Positions 42,481 through 51,965 of a DNA stretch of 64,000 bases are shown here, in pieces (the stretch's first letter is position 1; the number at the start of each line of letters is the position of its first letter). The DNA comes from Pseudomonadota bacterium (GTDB taxonomy: Bacteria > Pseudomonadota > Gammaproteobacteria > Xanthomonadales > Rhodanobacteraceae): contig JAEWGO010000001.1 of the NCBI GenBank assembly GCA_023388255.1, forward strand, positions 173,563 to 237,562. The letters run 5' to 3'. A model generated the notes under the pieces. The model was not told where the DNA came from, ran no database searches, and saw only the letters and a list, made by a program, of their open reading frames with translations. The translations under genes were made by a program, and so were the position numbers.

Positions 42481-44070
42481 ATGCTGCGAAAGCTTGCGGG
42501 TGTGTGCGCGGTCGCGATGGCGGCGTGGGCTTTCGATGTGACGGCACAGGAAGTCCCTGGGAACCTGACGCTCGAAACGGTCACCAGCCAAGTCGTGGCG
42601 CCCATCGGCGTGCGTGCGCCGAATGACGGCAGCGGGCGATTGTTCGTGCTGAGCCAGGCTGGCACGATCCGCATCATCGATGCAGCCGGCAGCCTGCTGC
42701 CGACGCCTTTCCTGACCCTTCCGGTGACGTATCCCGGTTCCGGCGGCACCGGTGGCCTGCTTGGCCTCGCGTTCCATCCGAACTACGGCCGTGCGGGCCA
42801 GCCGCATGCCGACGAGTTCTATATCGTGCGCATCCGCGAAGCTGGCTGTACGCCGACCGGCTGCCTCGGCCAAGGGCCGGACGAAGTGCTCGAACGCTAT
42901 ACGGTGTCAGCCGACCCGGATGTCGCCAACCCGCAGGGCACGACCGTGATGCGGCTGTCCGGCACGACGATCCAGTTCCACAACGGCGGCGACATCCATT
43001 TCGGTCCGGACGGGGACCTTTACATGTCGGTCGGTGACGGCGGCCAGGAAAGCGGTACCAACTGGCAGGCCGAGTGCCTGTGGAAGAAGCCGAATGACGG
43101 CAGCTCTGCCAGTTGTGGCGATTCCACCGCGACGCCGCAGTATTTCCTGCGCGGCAAGATGCTGCGCATCGACGTCGACACGCGCGGAGCGCCGGCCACG
43201 CCGGAAATGTGCGGCGCAGAAACTGGCCAGCCGGCCGAGTACGCGATTCCGGGCAACAACCCGTTCGTCGGTTCCGAGCACACCTGCGACGAGATCTGGC
43301 TGTACGGCTTCCGCAACCCGTGGCGCTGGAGCTTCGACCGCCAGACCGGCGACATGTGGATCGGCGACGTCGGCCAGAGCCATTTCGAGGAAATCGACCT
43401 GCGCAAGGCCGATTCGACCGAGCCGGTGTTCTACGGCTGGCATTGCATGGAAGGAACAGCCGTGTTCAACACGAGTCAGGTATGCGCGCCGCCGTTGCCG
43501 GCGAACGTGTTGCCGATTCTCGAATACGACCATTCCAGTGGCTCGCGTTGCGCGGTCACTGGCGGTTACCGCTTCCGCGGTCCGATTCCGATGCTGCAGG
43601 GGATGTACGTGTTCGCCGATTCGTGTTCGAGCGAGATCTTCTTCGCCAAACCGGACGAGCAGGACCAATGGAGCTACACGGTCTGGCGCAACGACGCGAA
43701 CGGCTATGGTACCTATTCGGGCTTCGGCGAGGATGAAGCCGGCAATCTCTATGTCGCCAACACGGCGACGAACACGGTCTATCGCTTCCGTTCGGATCCG
43801 CAGCCGCTCACGCATGTCGTCACGCCGACCGCAATCGGCAATGGCTCGATCGCGCCATCGACCGCGCAGACGGTCGATGACGGCGACACGGTCGCTTTCA
43901 CCGTGCAGCCGGAGCCGGGCTACGCGATCGACGGCGTCGAGGGCTGTTCCGGCACGCTCGTTGCGCAGGTCTACACGACCGCGGCGATCAGCGCGGATTG
44001 CGTCGTGACGGCAACCTTTGTCGTCGATGCCGCCGACATCATCTTCCGCGACGGTTTCGAACAGCCCTGA
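42481..44070 (+). CDS. Secreted PQQ-dependent sugar dehydrogenase (GSDH family) with one InlB-B-type repeat and C-terminal DGFE tag
   Basis: 529 residues with a signal peptide ending near DVTAQ. Paralogous to the upstream product: VAPIGVRAPNDGSGRLFVLS, GLLGLAFHPNYGRAGQ, the catalytic strand FHNGGDIHFGPDGDLYMSVG, LRGKMLRIDVDTRG, LYGFRNPWRWSFDRQTGDMW and GDVGQSHFEEID. After residue 440 comes one about 75-residue repeat (HVVTPTAIGNGSIAPSTAQT to SADCVVTATF) of the same kind as the three in the 38722-40914 protein, then DAADIIFRDGFEQP at the end. So the repeat and the tag occur on two unrelated folds. A possible short hairpin (44060-44081) overlaps its stop. Confidence 0.87.
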   Translation: MLRKLAGVCAVAMAAWAFDVTAQEVPGNLTLETVTSQVVAPIGVRAPNDGSGRLFVLSQAGTIRIIDAAGSLLPTPFLTLPVTYPGSGGTGGLLGLAFHPNYGRAGQPHADEFYIVRIREAGCTPTGCLGQGPDEVLERYTVSADPDVANPQGTTVMRLSGTTIQFHNGGDIHFGPDGDLYMSVGDGGQESGTNWQAECLWKKPNDGSSASCGDSTATPQYFLRGKMLRIDVDTRGAPATPEMCGAETGQPAEYAIPGNNPFVGSEHTCDEIWLYGFRNPWRWSFDRQTGDMWIGDVGQSHFEEIDLRKADSTEPVFYGWHCMEGTAVFNTSQVCAPPLPANVLPILEYDHSSGSRCAVTGGYRFRGPIPMLQGMYVFADSCSSEIFFAKPDEQDQWSYTVWRNDANGYGTYSGFGEDEAGNLYVANTATNTVYRFRSDPQPLTHVVTPTAIGNGSIAPSTAQTVDDGDTVAFTVQPEPGYAIDGVEGCSGTLVAQVYTTAAISADCVVTATFVVDAADIIFRDGFEQP

Positions 44071-44081
44071 TCGCGGCTGTT
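44060..44081. terminator. Weak bidirectional hairpin between convergent genes
   Basis: AACAGCC and GGCTGTT form a 7-bp stem with an 8-base loop. It overlaps the stop of the plus-strand dehydrogenase gene and lies just after the stop of the minus-strand SPOR gene; short A/T runs flank it. Function as a terminator is plausible but the stem is short. Confidence 0.35.
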
Positions 44082-44082
44082 T

Positions 44083-44718
44083 CTACTGCGCCGTCTGTTC
44101 CTTCAGCGCGATCGCGCTGATGCCGTTCTCCGCCAGCGAGCGCTTGGCCGATTCGAGTTCGCTCGCACTCGCGTACGGCCCCACGCGCACGCGATGCCAG
44201 GTCTTGCCGTTGATCGTCACCGGTTGCACCTGCGCGACGAAACCGGCCATCGCAAGCTTGGCCTTGGCTTCGTCGGCAGTCTTCGGGTCCGGATACGAGC
44301 CGGCCTGCAGGACATAGCGGCTCGATGCGGTTGCCGAGGCTGGCGTCGCCGGCGCGCTGGCGGGTGGCGTGGCCGCATTCGCGGCCGCGTTCGCGCGTGC
44401 CTGCTGCTCGGCCTTGGCCTTGGCGGAAAGCTCCGCATCCGGGATCACCACTTCCGCCTCCGGCAACACCTGGTAGAAGTCGTAGTTCTTCTTCGGCTTC
44501 GCCTCGGCTACTGGCGGCTCGCTGTCGCGTGGCGCGGTCGCCTGCGGGTTCGGCTGTGGCAGTTCCTTCTTGCGCAAGAGCGGTGCCCAGTCCTTGCCAA
44601 GCACGAGCAGCATCAGGCCGACGCCGAGCAGCATGCCGACCAACACCCACACCCATGCGGGTTTCTGGTTGCCGTTGCCGCCGCGGGTCGCCTGGCGCCC
44701 GCTCTTTTTCGCTGCCAT
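44083..44718 (-). CDS. SPOR-domain cell-division-type membrane protein (FtsN-like)
   Basis: 211 residues: a short basic cytoplasmic N-terminus ([14 protein letters not shown]), one membrane helix (WVWVLVGMLLGVGLMLLVLG), a low-complexity Ala/Pro/Lys periplasmic linker, and a C-terminal SPOR domain (about 135-211; RYVLQAGSYPDPKTADEAKA, then KTWHRVRVGPYASASELESA). SPOR domains bind denuded septal peptidoglycan, so a role at the division septum is likely. In xanthomonads and pseudomonads such a gene follows argS, as here. Its ATG overlaps the argS stop (TAATG). Confidence 0.9.
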   Translation of the reverse strand: MAAKKSGRQATRGGNGNQKPAWVWVLVGMLLGVGLMLLVLGKDWAPLLRKKELPQPNPQATAPRDSEPPVAEAKPKKNYDFYQVLPEAEVVIPDAELSAKAKAEQQARANAAANAATPPASAPATPASATASSRYVLQAGSYPDPKTADEAKAKLAMAGFVAQVQPVTINGKTWHRVRVGPYASASELESAKRSLAENGISAIALKEQTAQ

Positions 44719-46403
44719 TACATGCTCTCCGGGGCGGATACGCCCAGCAGGTCGAGGCCGTTCGCCAATACCTGGCGCACGGCAGAAGCCAAGGTGAGTC
44801 GTGCGTCGCGCAGGTCGGCGTCGTCGACGATGAACTGGTTGGTGTTGTACCAGCCGTGGAACGCCGCGGCGAGTTCGCGCAGGTACGTCGCGACCAGATG
44901 CGGTTCGAGATTGGCGCCAGCCGCCTCGACCACTTCCGTGTAGCGCGACAGCTCGACCAGCAGTGCCTGTTCGGCTTCGCCATCGAGGCGCGCGAGTTGC
45001 GCAAGGCCGTTGCCCTGGTTCCAGTCGAGTCCGCGCTCGCCGAGCTGGCGCATCACGCTCATCACGCGCGCATGCGCGTACTGGATGTAGTAGACCGGGT
45101 TGTCGTTGGTCTGCGCGCGCGCGAGGTCGATGTCGAACACCAGCTGCGAATCGGACTTGCGCGCGATCAGGAAGTAGCGCGTCGCGTCGCGGCCGACTTC
45201 GTCGATCAGGTCGCGCAGGGTGACATAGCTGCCGGCGCGCTTGGAGAGCTTCACTTCCTCGCCGCCGCGCATGACCGTGACCATCTGGTGCAGCACGTAT
45301 TCGGGCCAGCCCTTCGGAATGCCGGCGTCGAGCGCCTGCAGGCCTGCGAGCACGCGTGCTAGCGAGCCGTGATGGTCGGAGCCGAGTTCGGTGATCGCGC
45401 GCTCGTAGCCGCGCTGCCATTTGCTGCGGTGGTAAGCGACGTCGGGCAGGAAATACGTGTAGGTCCCGTCGGATTTCCGCATCACGCGGTCCTTGTCGTC
45501 GCCGAAATCGGTCGTGCGCAGCCACAGCGCGCCGCCTTCTTCGTAGGTGTGGCCGTGGGCGACGAGTTCCTTCACGGTCTCCTCGACCTTGCCGTCCGCG
45601 TACAGCGAAGATTCGAGGAAGTACACGTCGAACGAGACGCCGAATGCACGCAAGTCGAGGTCCTGCTCGCGACGCAGGTAGGCGACCGCGAAGCGGCGGA
45701 TCGCGTCGAGGTCGTCGACGTTGCCGGTGCCGACGAGGTCCACGCCATCCGCATGCACGGTTTCGTGGTCCATGAACGCGCGTGCGACGTCCTTGATGTA
45801 TTCGCCGCGATAGCCGTCGGCCGGCCAGCCGTCCGCATCCGGCTCGATGCCGCGCGCGCGTGCCTGCGTCGACAGCGCGAGGTTGGCGATCTGCACGCCG
45901 GCATCGTTGTAGTAGAACTCGCGCATGACATGCCAGCCGTTCGCGTCGAGTACGCGCGCGATGCAGTCGCCGATCGCTGCCGCACGGCCATGGCCGACAT
46001 GCAGTGGGCCGGTCGGGTTTGCGGAGACATATTCGACGCCGGCTTTGCGCCCGGCGCCGGAGCTGCCGCGACCGTAGGCGTGGCCCTGTTCGAGCACGGC
46101 GCGCACTTCGCGCTGATACGCGCCGGCGCCGAGGAAAAAGTTGATGAAGCCGGGACCGGCGATCTCGACCTTGGTGATGTCGTCGTTCGCCGGAAGCGCC
46201 GCGACAAGTGCCGTGGCGAGGTCTCGCGGTTTCCTGCCGGCCTGCTTGGCCAGCAACAGCGCGGCATTCGTGGCGAAATCGCCGTGCTCGCGGCTCTTCG
46301 TGCGCTCGATGACAAAGGCGGGCGCCTCGCCGGACGGCAGGGTGCCGTCAGCGCGCAGCGCGGTGATCGCATCGAGAACGAGGTCGCGGAGTTGGTTTTT
46401 CAC
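44718..46403 (-). CDS. argS: Arginyl-tRNA synthetase
   Basis: 561 residues, typical of bacterial ArgRS. The class I HIGH-type motif is in [20 protein letters not shown]. The N-terminal additional domain (residues 1-110) and the C-terminal anticodon-binding DALR region ([18 protein letters not shown] onward) are both present. The KMSKS loop is reduced, as usual for this enzyme, with [20 protein letters not shown] serving that place. It charges tRNA-Arg in the cytoplasm. A GTG start ([13 protein letters not shown]) at 46403 matches the family start. Translation of the SPOR gene is coupled by the TAATG overlap. Confidence 0.96.
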   Translation of the reverse strand: MKNQLRDLVLDAITALRADGTLPSGEAPAFVIERTKSREHGDFATNAALLLAKQAGRKPRDLATALVAALPANDDITKVEIAGPGFINFFLGAGAYQREVRAVLEQGHAYGRGSSGAGRKAGVEYVSANPTGPLHVGHGRAAAIGDCIARVLDANGWHVMREFYYNDAGVQIANLALSTQARARGIEPDADGWPADGYRGEYIKDVARAFMDHETVHADGVDLVGTGNVDDLDAIRRFAVAYLRREQDLDLRAFGVSFDVYFLESSLYADGKVEETVKELVAHGHTYEEGGALWLRTTDFGDDKDRVMRKSDGTYTYFLPDVAYHRSKWQRGYERAITELGSDHHGSLARVLAGLQALDAGIPKGWPEYVLHQMVTVMRGGEEVKLSKRAGSYVTLRDLIDEVGRDATRYFLIARKSDSQLVFDIDLARAQTNDNPVYYIQYAHARVMSVMRQLGERGLDWNQGNGLAQLARLDGEAEQALLVELSRYTEVVEAAGANLEPHLVATYLRELAAAFHGWYNTNQFIVDDADLRDARLTLASAVRQVLANGLDLLGVSAPESM

Positions 46404-46640
46404 GGGGTCGGATCGTTCGGAAAAGCCGCGCATTGTAGCGGTCCGCGCGGCGTTCCCGAAATCGGCGCGCAGCCACGCGAGGGCTTGGACGCATCGGCTG
46501 TCACCGAATCGTCGTGAACAAGCGTTACCGTACACCCCGATGCTGCTTTGCGGCGCGTCAGGCCTTGCTCGGGGCTTCGCTATGGAGTTGGTGGCGTGCG
46601 GGATGCGCACGTTGCCTTGGGTGCAGGGACGCACCGATCT

Positions 46641-47744
46641 TCAGGCCAGATGGGACAGCACGTCCCGATACGCCAGGATCACCTGGTTACCGTCGACTGG
46701 GCGCCCGCCAAGCGCGATGCGCGCGCGCAATCCCATGCCAAGCGCCTTCAGTTTCGAAGCGTTGGCCCGTTTCCCGGCTTCGAATGCGGCGCGACCCGGT
46801 TCGGACTGGAAGCGGTGCAGTTCGAAGAAGAACCGGTCCTGGCCATCGGTCAGGAAGCCGAGTACCGGCAGAGCACTCTCGCCGGCATCGAGTGAGCGCC
46901 CGCTGAGCATCTCGCGTTCGCGGCACAGGTTTTCGCCGCTGCCGGCGAACCGGCGGAACGGCTCGGCGACGTTGGCGGTGTCGAGGTCGGCGGCGATCAG
47001 CGCGAGTTGCAGTCCGTGTCCGATGCGCGGATCGGCGCGCCAGTCCGGGCGCAACGTGTCCAGGGTCTGGTCGAGCCGCATGGCGAGCGCGCCGCCGCTC
47101 TGCACGAGATCGGCCGCGTTGTAGTGGAATCCCCCGGGCGGAGGTCGCGCGTCGAACGTGCTGCCGGCGACCATCAGTTCGAGCGCGATGTAGAGATCGG
47201 CGTCGTGCTCGCGCGAAAAGCCGCAGGCATCCATGATGCGTTGTGTCTCGGCGATGCTGGCGCGTTCGTTCGCGCCGACACCGGCGATCAGCTGCGCGGC
47301 CTCGCGCTGGCGCAGGTCGTGACCGGCACCGAACAGCATCAACGCGCAGCCGTCGCGCAATGGCAGCGCATCGAGCCCGATCGTTTCGACGAGGCGATCA
47401 ATGCGATCGCCGCAGATGTCGAGGATGTGGCCTTCGTTGTGGTACGCGTGGAAGTCCTCGCCGAGCCGGCCGTGGCGCAACGCCAGCCGTGCGTATGCAA
47501 GGCGTACGGCGTCCTCGGTGCGTGCGAGCAGAGCGAGGCTGGTGGCGTCCGCGACCAGCAAACGCCATTGCTCGCGGCGTTGCGCCAGCAGCGCTTCCAG
47601 AGGTTCGGCGTACTCGCCTGGCAACGTGCGCACCGCGAGCACGTTCGGCAGACGCCGTTCGGCATCGTCCACGGAATGAGAGTGTGGGAATCCGAAAATC
47701 ACGAATCGGGTGTTTCCCCGGAAGCCGTCCGAGTATAGGCGCAT
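46641..47744 (-). CDS. HD-superfamily metal-dependent hydrolase-like protein
   Basis: About 367 residues. The central segment FHAYHNEGHILDICGDRIDR, followed about 25 residues later by LMLFGAGHDLRQREA, supplies His and His-Asp pairs in the HD-domain arrangement (YHNxxH ... GHD). The remainder is helical, with QLALIAADLDTANVAEPFRR in the C-terminal half and an FGAGH-centred core. This resembles predicted HD phosphohydrolases with no known substrate. The N-terminal part (VIFGFPHSHSVDDAERRLPN) is not recognised. The ATG at 47744 is chosen; a longer in-frame extension is possible. It stands alone between argS and the divergent DUF1800 gene. Confidence 0.7.
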   Translation of the reverse strand: MRLYSDGFRGNTRFVIFGFPHSHSVDDAERRLPNVLAVRTLPGEYAEPLEALLAQRREQWRLLVADATSLALLARTEDAVRLAYARLALRHGRLGEDFHAYHNEGHILDICGDRIDRLVETIGLDALPLRDGCALMLFGAGHDLRQREAAQLIAGVGANERASIAETQRIMDACGFSREHDADLYIALELMVAGSTFDARPPPGGFHYNAADLVQSGGALAMRLDQTLDTLRPDWRADPRIGHGLQLALIAADLDTANVAEPFRRFAGSGENLCREREMLSGRSLDAGESALPVLGFLTDGQDRFFFELHRFQSEPGRAAFEAGKRANASKLKALGMGLRARIALGGRPVDGNQVILAYRDVLSHLA

Positions 47745-47910
47745 GACCGGGTTTCGGTATGCGGGCCGGTGCACTGTCCGTCGGCTCGGGTCCGGATCGA
47801 AAAGGTGGATGTTGCCGTTTCTGCGCCGTTCGGAATTTCTGCGGTCGCATTGATAGGAATGCGCGCCGTCTTGCGTGTGCAGGGAAAGGGCGATCCTCGG
47901 GGAAGACATG

Positions 47911-49656
47911 ATGCGGGTTCAAGGCGGTTTCACAGGCGTCGCCGCCATGGCGATGGCGGCAGCTTTTGCGTTTCTCCCCATGCGCGTGCAGGCGGATGCC
48001 GATCTGGTCTTCCGCAATGGTTTCGAGCGCGCGACGGACCTTCCGCCAAGTCGTGGCGAGGCCAGCCGCTTTCTCGCACAGGCGACGTTCGGCACGACCG
48101 AGATGGACATCGATGCGCTCGTCGAGCGCGGCTATCGCGCCTGGCTAGATGCGCAATTCGCTTTGCCGACGAGTTTCATGCTGCCGTACATGCGCGCGGC
48201 CGAAAACGTGACCAATCCGCTCGACGCCTTGCCGTTCTACCGATTCCGGCAGGCCTGGTTCGTGCGCACACTCGCGGCGCCTGACCAGCTGCGTCAGCGC
48301 GTCGCGTTCGCGCTCAGCGAAATCCTGGTGGTTTCCGAGCGCGGCAACGGCCTCGGCAACGACGGCCTCGCGCTCGGCGCCTACTACGACACCCTGCTGC
48401 GCAATGCGTTCGGCAACTACCGGCAACTGCTCGGCGAGGTGACGCTCAGCCCCGCGATGGGGCGCTACCTGAGCATGTACCGCAATCGGAAGCCGGATGC
48501 GGCCAACAACATCCAGTCCGACGAGAACTATGCGCGCGAGGTCATGCAGCTGTTCTCGATCGGCCTGGTCAGGTTGAACCGCGATGGCACCCCCGTGCTG
48601 GTCGGCGGCCAGACCGTGCCGACGTACGACGGCGACGTCGTGCGCGGCTATGCGCGTGCCTTCACCGGTTGGGCCTGCCATTGCGGCACGGGACAGCAAT
48701 GCCCGGTCGATCCGTTCCTCGACGACAACTTCACATGCAGCACCGAGCATGCGATGGTGCCGTTCGAGAACTATCACGACCGCGGCGAGAAGCGCCTGCT
48801 CGACGGCGCCGTGCTGCCGGCCGGCAGCGACGCGCGGCCGGAGCTCGAACGCGCGCTCGATGTGCTGTTCAACCATCCGAACGTCGGTCCGTTCATCGGC
48901 CGGCAACTGATCCAGCGGCTCGTCACCAGCAACCCTTCGCCGGCCTATGTCGACCGTGTCGCCGCCGTGTTCGACGACAACGGCGCCGGCGTGCGTGGCG
49001 ATCTCGGCGCCACGGTGCGCGCGATCCTGCTCGATCCGGAGGCGCGCGAAGGCCATCACGCCGCGCCGGCGACGTTCGGCAAGGTGCGCGAGCCGCTGCT
49101 GCGCCTGACGCAGTTGTGGCGTGCGTTCGATGTCACCTGGCGCAACGACCGGCTGATGCTCGACGACCTCGATATCCACGAGCGCTACAACCAGTCGCCG
49201 CTGTATTCGCCGTCGGTATTCAATTTCTTCGCGCCGAACTACACGCAAGGCGGCGTGCTCGCGGCGGCGCAATTGAGCGCGCCGGAGATGCAGATCATCA
49301 CGGCCAATTTCGCGATCCATCTCAGCAACGACCTCGCCGGGCGCATCTATTGGAGCTACGTCGGCGGCCCAATGGACGATCCGGGTGATCCGCAATCCCC
49401 GGTACGCCTGATCCGGCTCGAACGCTGGGTGCAATCGATCACGCCACTGCCGGGCTCCAGCGAAGCGCCGGCCGGCGCGCTGGAGGCGCTGCTCGACCGC
49501 TGCAGCGACCTGCTGCTCGGCGGCCAGCTCTCGCCGGCCCTGCGTGCCCGCATCCGCACGCGCCTGCTTGCGATTCCGGCGGGCGACGCACTGCGACGCG
49601 TGCAGAACGTGCTGTACCTGATCACGACATCCCCCGAGTACGCGGTACAGCGCTGA
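47911..49656 (+). CDS. DUF1800 family secreted protein with N-terminal NGFE tag
   Basis: About 581 residues. A signal peptide (MAMAAAFAFLPMRVQA) is followed at once by DADLVFRNGFERATDLPP, the same motif that ends four other exported proteins in this window. The rest is the DUF1800 domain: ASRFLAQATFGTTEMDIDAL, then LRQRVAFALSEILVVSERG, NYAREVMQLFSIGLVRLNRD, ARAFTGWACHC and IGRQLIQRLVTSNPSPAYV. DUF1800 proteins are secreted, of unknown function, and nearly always paired with DUF1501 proteins, as here (10 bp downstream). Two ATGs adjoin (47908, 47911); the spacing from GGAAG favours 47911. Confidence 0.87.
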   Translation: MRVQGGFTGVAAMAMAAAFAFLPMRVQADADLVFRNGFERATDLPPSRGEASRFLAQATFGTTEMDIDALVERGYRAWLDAQFALPTSFMLPYMRAAENVTNPLDALPFYRFRQAWFVRTLAAPDQLRQRVAFALSEILVVSERGNGLGNDGLALGAYYDTLLRNAFGNYRQLLGEVTLSPAMGRYLSMYRNRKPDAANNIQSDENYAREVMQLFSIGLVRLNRDGTPVLVGGQTVPTYDGDVVRGYARAFTGWACHCGTGQQCPVDPFLDDNFTCSTEHAMVPFENYHDRGEKRLLDGAVLPAGSDARPELERALDVLFNHPNVGPFIGRQLIQRLVTSNPSPAYVDRVAAVFDDNGAGVRGDLGATVRAILLDPEAREGHHAAPATFGKVREPLLRLTQLWRAFDVTWRNDRLMLDDLDIHERYNQSPLYSPSVFNFFAPNYTQGGVLAAAQLSAPEMQIITANFAIHLSNDLAGRIYWSYVGGPMDDPGDPQSPVRLIRLERWVQSITPLPGSSEAPAGALEALLDRCSDLLLGGQLSPALRARIRTRLLAIPAGDALRRVQNVLYLITTSPEYAVQR

Positions 49657-49666
49657 GGAAACGGCC

Positions 49667-51097
49667 ATGAAAATCATCGATCGCTCATGTTCCCGCCGTT
49701 CTTTCCTGCGCAGCGGACTCGCCGCGCTGGCCGGTGGCGCCGGCTTCTTTGCAGCGCCGCGCAGTCTGTCGCTGTTGAACGCCGCGTGGGCCCAAAGCGC
49801 GCCTGCCGGCAACGACTACAAGGCGCTGGTCTGCGTGTTCCTGCTCGGCGGCAACGACGGCCACAATCTCGTCGTCGCCAACAGCGATGCCGAGTACGCG
49901 ACATATGCGACACGGCGCCGCGGCTTGGCAATCGCGCGCAACGCGCTGCTGCCGATCACGCCGATCGAGGGCGCAAATTACGCGCTGGGATTGCATCCGG
50001 CGGTGCCGGAATTGCGCCAGCTGTTCGAAAACGGCCGTCTCGCGATCATGGCCAATGTCGGCGCGCTGCTGGAGCCGGTGACGAAGGCGCAGTACGACCA
50101 ACGCCTCGCGCGCCTGCCGCCGCAACTGTTCTCGCACAACGACCAGCAGGATTTCTGGCAGAGCCTCGAAGTGCGTTCGGCCGTCGACATCACACCGGCG
50201 AGCGGCTGGGCCGGGCGCATCGCCGATCTGATCCATGGCAGCAGCAATCCCGGCGCGACCTTGGCGATGAACATGTCGCTGGCCGGCGCGAACCTGTTCG
50301 AGGCTGGTCGCAGCACGAATTCACTGTCGGTCGACAGCGGCGAGATCCGCTCGATCGAGAACGAACTCGATCCGCAGGCTGCCGCCGAGTTCGAAGCGAT
50401 ATTGGCGATGCCGCAAACCAACCTGCTCGCCGACGAATACCGGCGCACGACCAAGCGCGCGGTCGACGACTACCGTGTGCTTGGTCAGGCGCTGGCTGGC
50501 GCTCCGGCATTGGCGACGCCGTTTCCGGCGCCCCCGCTGGAAGGTGCGCCCGCAGCCGATCGCTTCGCGTTCGCGCTCGGCCGCCAGTTGCGGCGCGCGG
50601 TCGAGCTGATTTCCGTGCGGCAGGCGTTGGGATTGCGCCGTCAAATCTTCTTTTGCTCACTCGGCGGCTTCGACACGCACGATGCGCAGATGGCCGACCA
50701 GCCGCAGCTCCTCGCCGGCCTTTCGCGCGCGCTGAACGCGTTCCATGCGGCGACGGTGGAACTTGGCGTCGATTCCAATGTGACCACGTTCGCTGCATCG
50801 GATTTCGGTCGCTCGCTGACCAGCAACGGCGACGGCTCCGACCACAGCTGGGGCAATCACCTGTTCGTCATGGGCGGCGCGGTGCGTGGCCGGCGCGTGT
50901 TCGGCGCGATGCCGGACCTCGGCGCGGGCAGCGCCGACATCGCCGCCGACGGCAACACGATTCCACGCATCGCGGTCGATCAGTACGGCGCGACCCTGGG
51001 CCGCTGGTTCGGACTTTCGGATGCGAATCTCGGGCTCGTGTTCCCGAATCTCGGCGCCTTCGATCGCCACGATCTTGGCTTCATGGCGGCACCGTGA
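49667..51097 (+). CDS. DUF1501 family Tat-exported protein
   Basis: 476 residues. A twin-arginine signal is present: SRRSFLRSGLAALAGGAGFF, then a hydrophobic stretch to AWAQ. The mature protein has the sulfatase-like DUF1501 blocks KALVCVFLLGGNDGHNLVVA, LFSHNDQQDFWQS, FCSLGGFDTHDAQMADQP and TTFAASDFGRSLTSNGDGSD followed by HSWGNHLFVMGGAVRG; the Asp and His residues in these suggest a metal site. Function is unknown. Tat export implies folding, possibly with a cofactor, before transport. It forms an operon with the DUF1800 gene and, unlike it, has no DGFE-type motif. Confidence 0.88.
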   Translation: MKIIDRSCSRRSFLRSGLAALAGGAGFFAAPRSLSLLNAAWAQSAPAGNDYKALVCVFLLGGNDGHNLVVANSDAEYATYATRRRGLAIARNALLPITPIEGANYALGLHPAVPELRQLFENGRLAIMANVGALLEPVTKAQYDQRLARLPPQLFSHNDQQDFWQSLEVRSAVDITPASGWAGRIADLIHGSSNPGATLAMNMSLAGANLFEAGRSTNSLSVDSGEIRSIENELDPQAAAEFEAILAMPQTNLLADEYRRTTKRAVDDYRVLGQALAGAPALATPFPAPPLEGAPAADRFAFALGRQLRRAVELISVRQALGLRRQIFFCSLGGFDTHDAQMADQPQLLAGLSRALNAFHAATVELGVDSNVTTFAASDFGRSLTSNGDGSDHSWGNHLFVMGGAVRGRRVFGAMPDLGAGSADIAADGNTIPRIAVDQYGATLGRWFGLSDANLGLVFPNLGAFDRHDLGFMAAP

Positions 51098-51101
51098 GCC
51101 G

Positions 51102-51764
51102 CTACAGCCAGCCGCGCTGCGCGAGCGAGGTCGGTGCGCCGCTGCCGATCACGAAATGATCGAGCAGGCGCACGTCGATGAGTTCCAGCGCCTCGCGCAG
51201 GCGCAAGGTGATCGCGCGATCGGCGGCGGACGGCTCGGCGACGCCGGATGGATGGTTGTGCGCGAAGATCACCGCTGCCGCGTTGTGGCTGAGGCAGCGC
51301 CGCACCACCTCGCGAGGATGCACGCTGGCGCCGTCGATCGAGCCACGGAACAGTTCCTCGAACGCGATGACGCGGTGACGGTTGTCGAGGAACAGGCCGC
51401 CGAAGACCTCGTACGGATAGCCGGCGAGGCGCGATTTCAGGTAGCGCGCGCTCATCGCCGGATCGGTCAACGTCTCGCCGCTGCGCAGTTCGGCGTCGAG
51501 ATAGCGACGGCCGAGTTCGAGCGCCGCCACCAGGCGGCACCACGCGACCGGGCCGATGCGCTGCGGATCGCGCGGTCGATCGAGCAGCGGCTTCAACCCG
51601 CCGGCATCGGCGAGCAGGAGACGGCCGAGGTCGACCGCGGTCTGGCCGCGCCGGCCGGAGCCGAGGAACACGGCCAGCAGTTCGGCATCGGACAGCACGC
51701 CGGCGCCGCGCGCCAACAGCTTCTCGCGCGGTCGCTCGTCATCGGGCCAGTCACGGATGGTCAT
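51102..51764 (-). CDS. radC: RadC family JAMM-domain protein
   Basis: 220 residues. The N-terminal helix-hairpin-helix-like part ([20 protein letters not shown] and [20 protein letters not shown]) is followed by a JAB/MPN domain with the metal motif E-x(n)[14 protein letters not shown]. Despite the historic name, a role in DNA repair is not established; related proteins occur both in chromosomes and on mobile elements. In many gammaproteobacteria radC is next to coaBC, as here where it is divergent. The ATG at 51764 ([16 protein letters not shown]) matches the family start. Its stop lies 4 bp from that of the DUF1501 gene in convergent orientation. Confidence 0.93.
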   Translation of the reverse strand: MTIRDWPDDERPREKLLARGAGVLSDAELLAVFLGSGRRGQTAVDLGRLLLADAGGLKPLLDRPRDPQRIGPVAWCRLVAALELGRRYLDAELRSGETLTDPAMSARYLKSRLAGYPYEVFGGLFLDNRHRVIAFEELFRGSIDGASVHPREVVRRCLSHNAAAVIFAHNHPSGVAEPSAADRAITLRLREALELIDVRLLDHFVIGSGAPTSLAQRGWL

Positions 51765-51965
51765 GGAATATCCGGGGTTCGGGACGTGAGATTCGGGATC
51801 TGGAACCGCGCGCCGTGCCGGGTATCGGCACGGCGTATGAGCGGCATGGGATGTCGTTGTTGCGTGATCGCCTTGCACGTTAACGGAGCCTTGACGCCGC
51901 CGCAGCGGCGGCCTGCGCGAATTTCAGTAAGCTAGCCGCTTCCCGTCGTGTCCGCGGTTTCCTAC

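Noticed and set aside
46514..46906. A possible small plus-strand gene upstream of argS
   Set aside because: No recognisable domain, Cys/Arg/Trp-rich composition, and it runs into the antisense of the HD gene.
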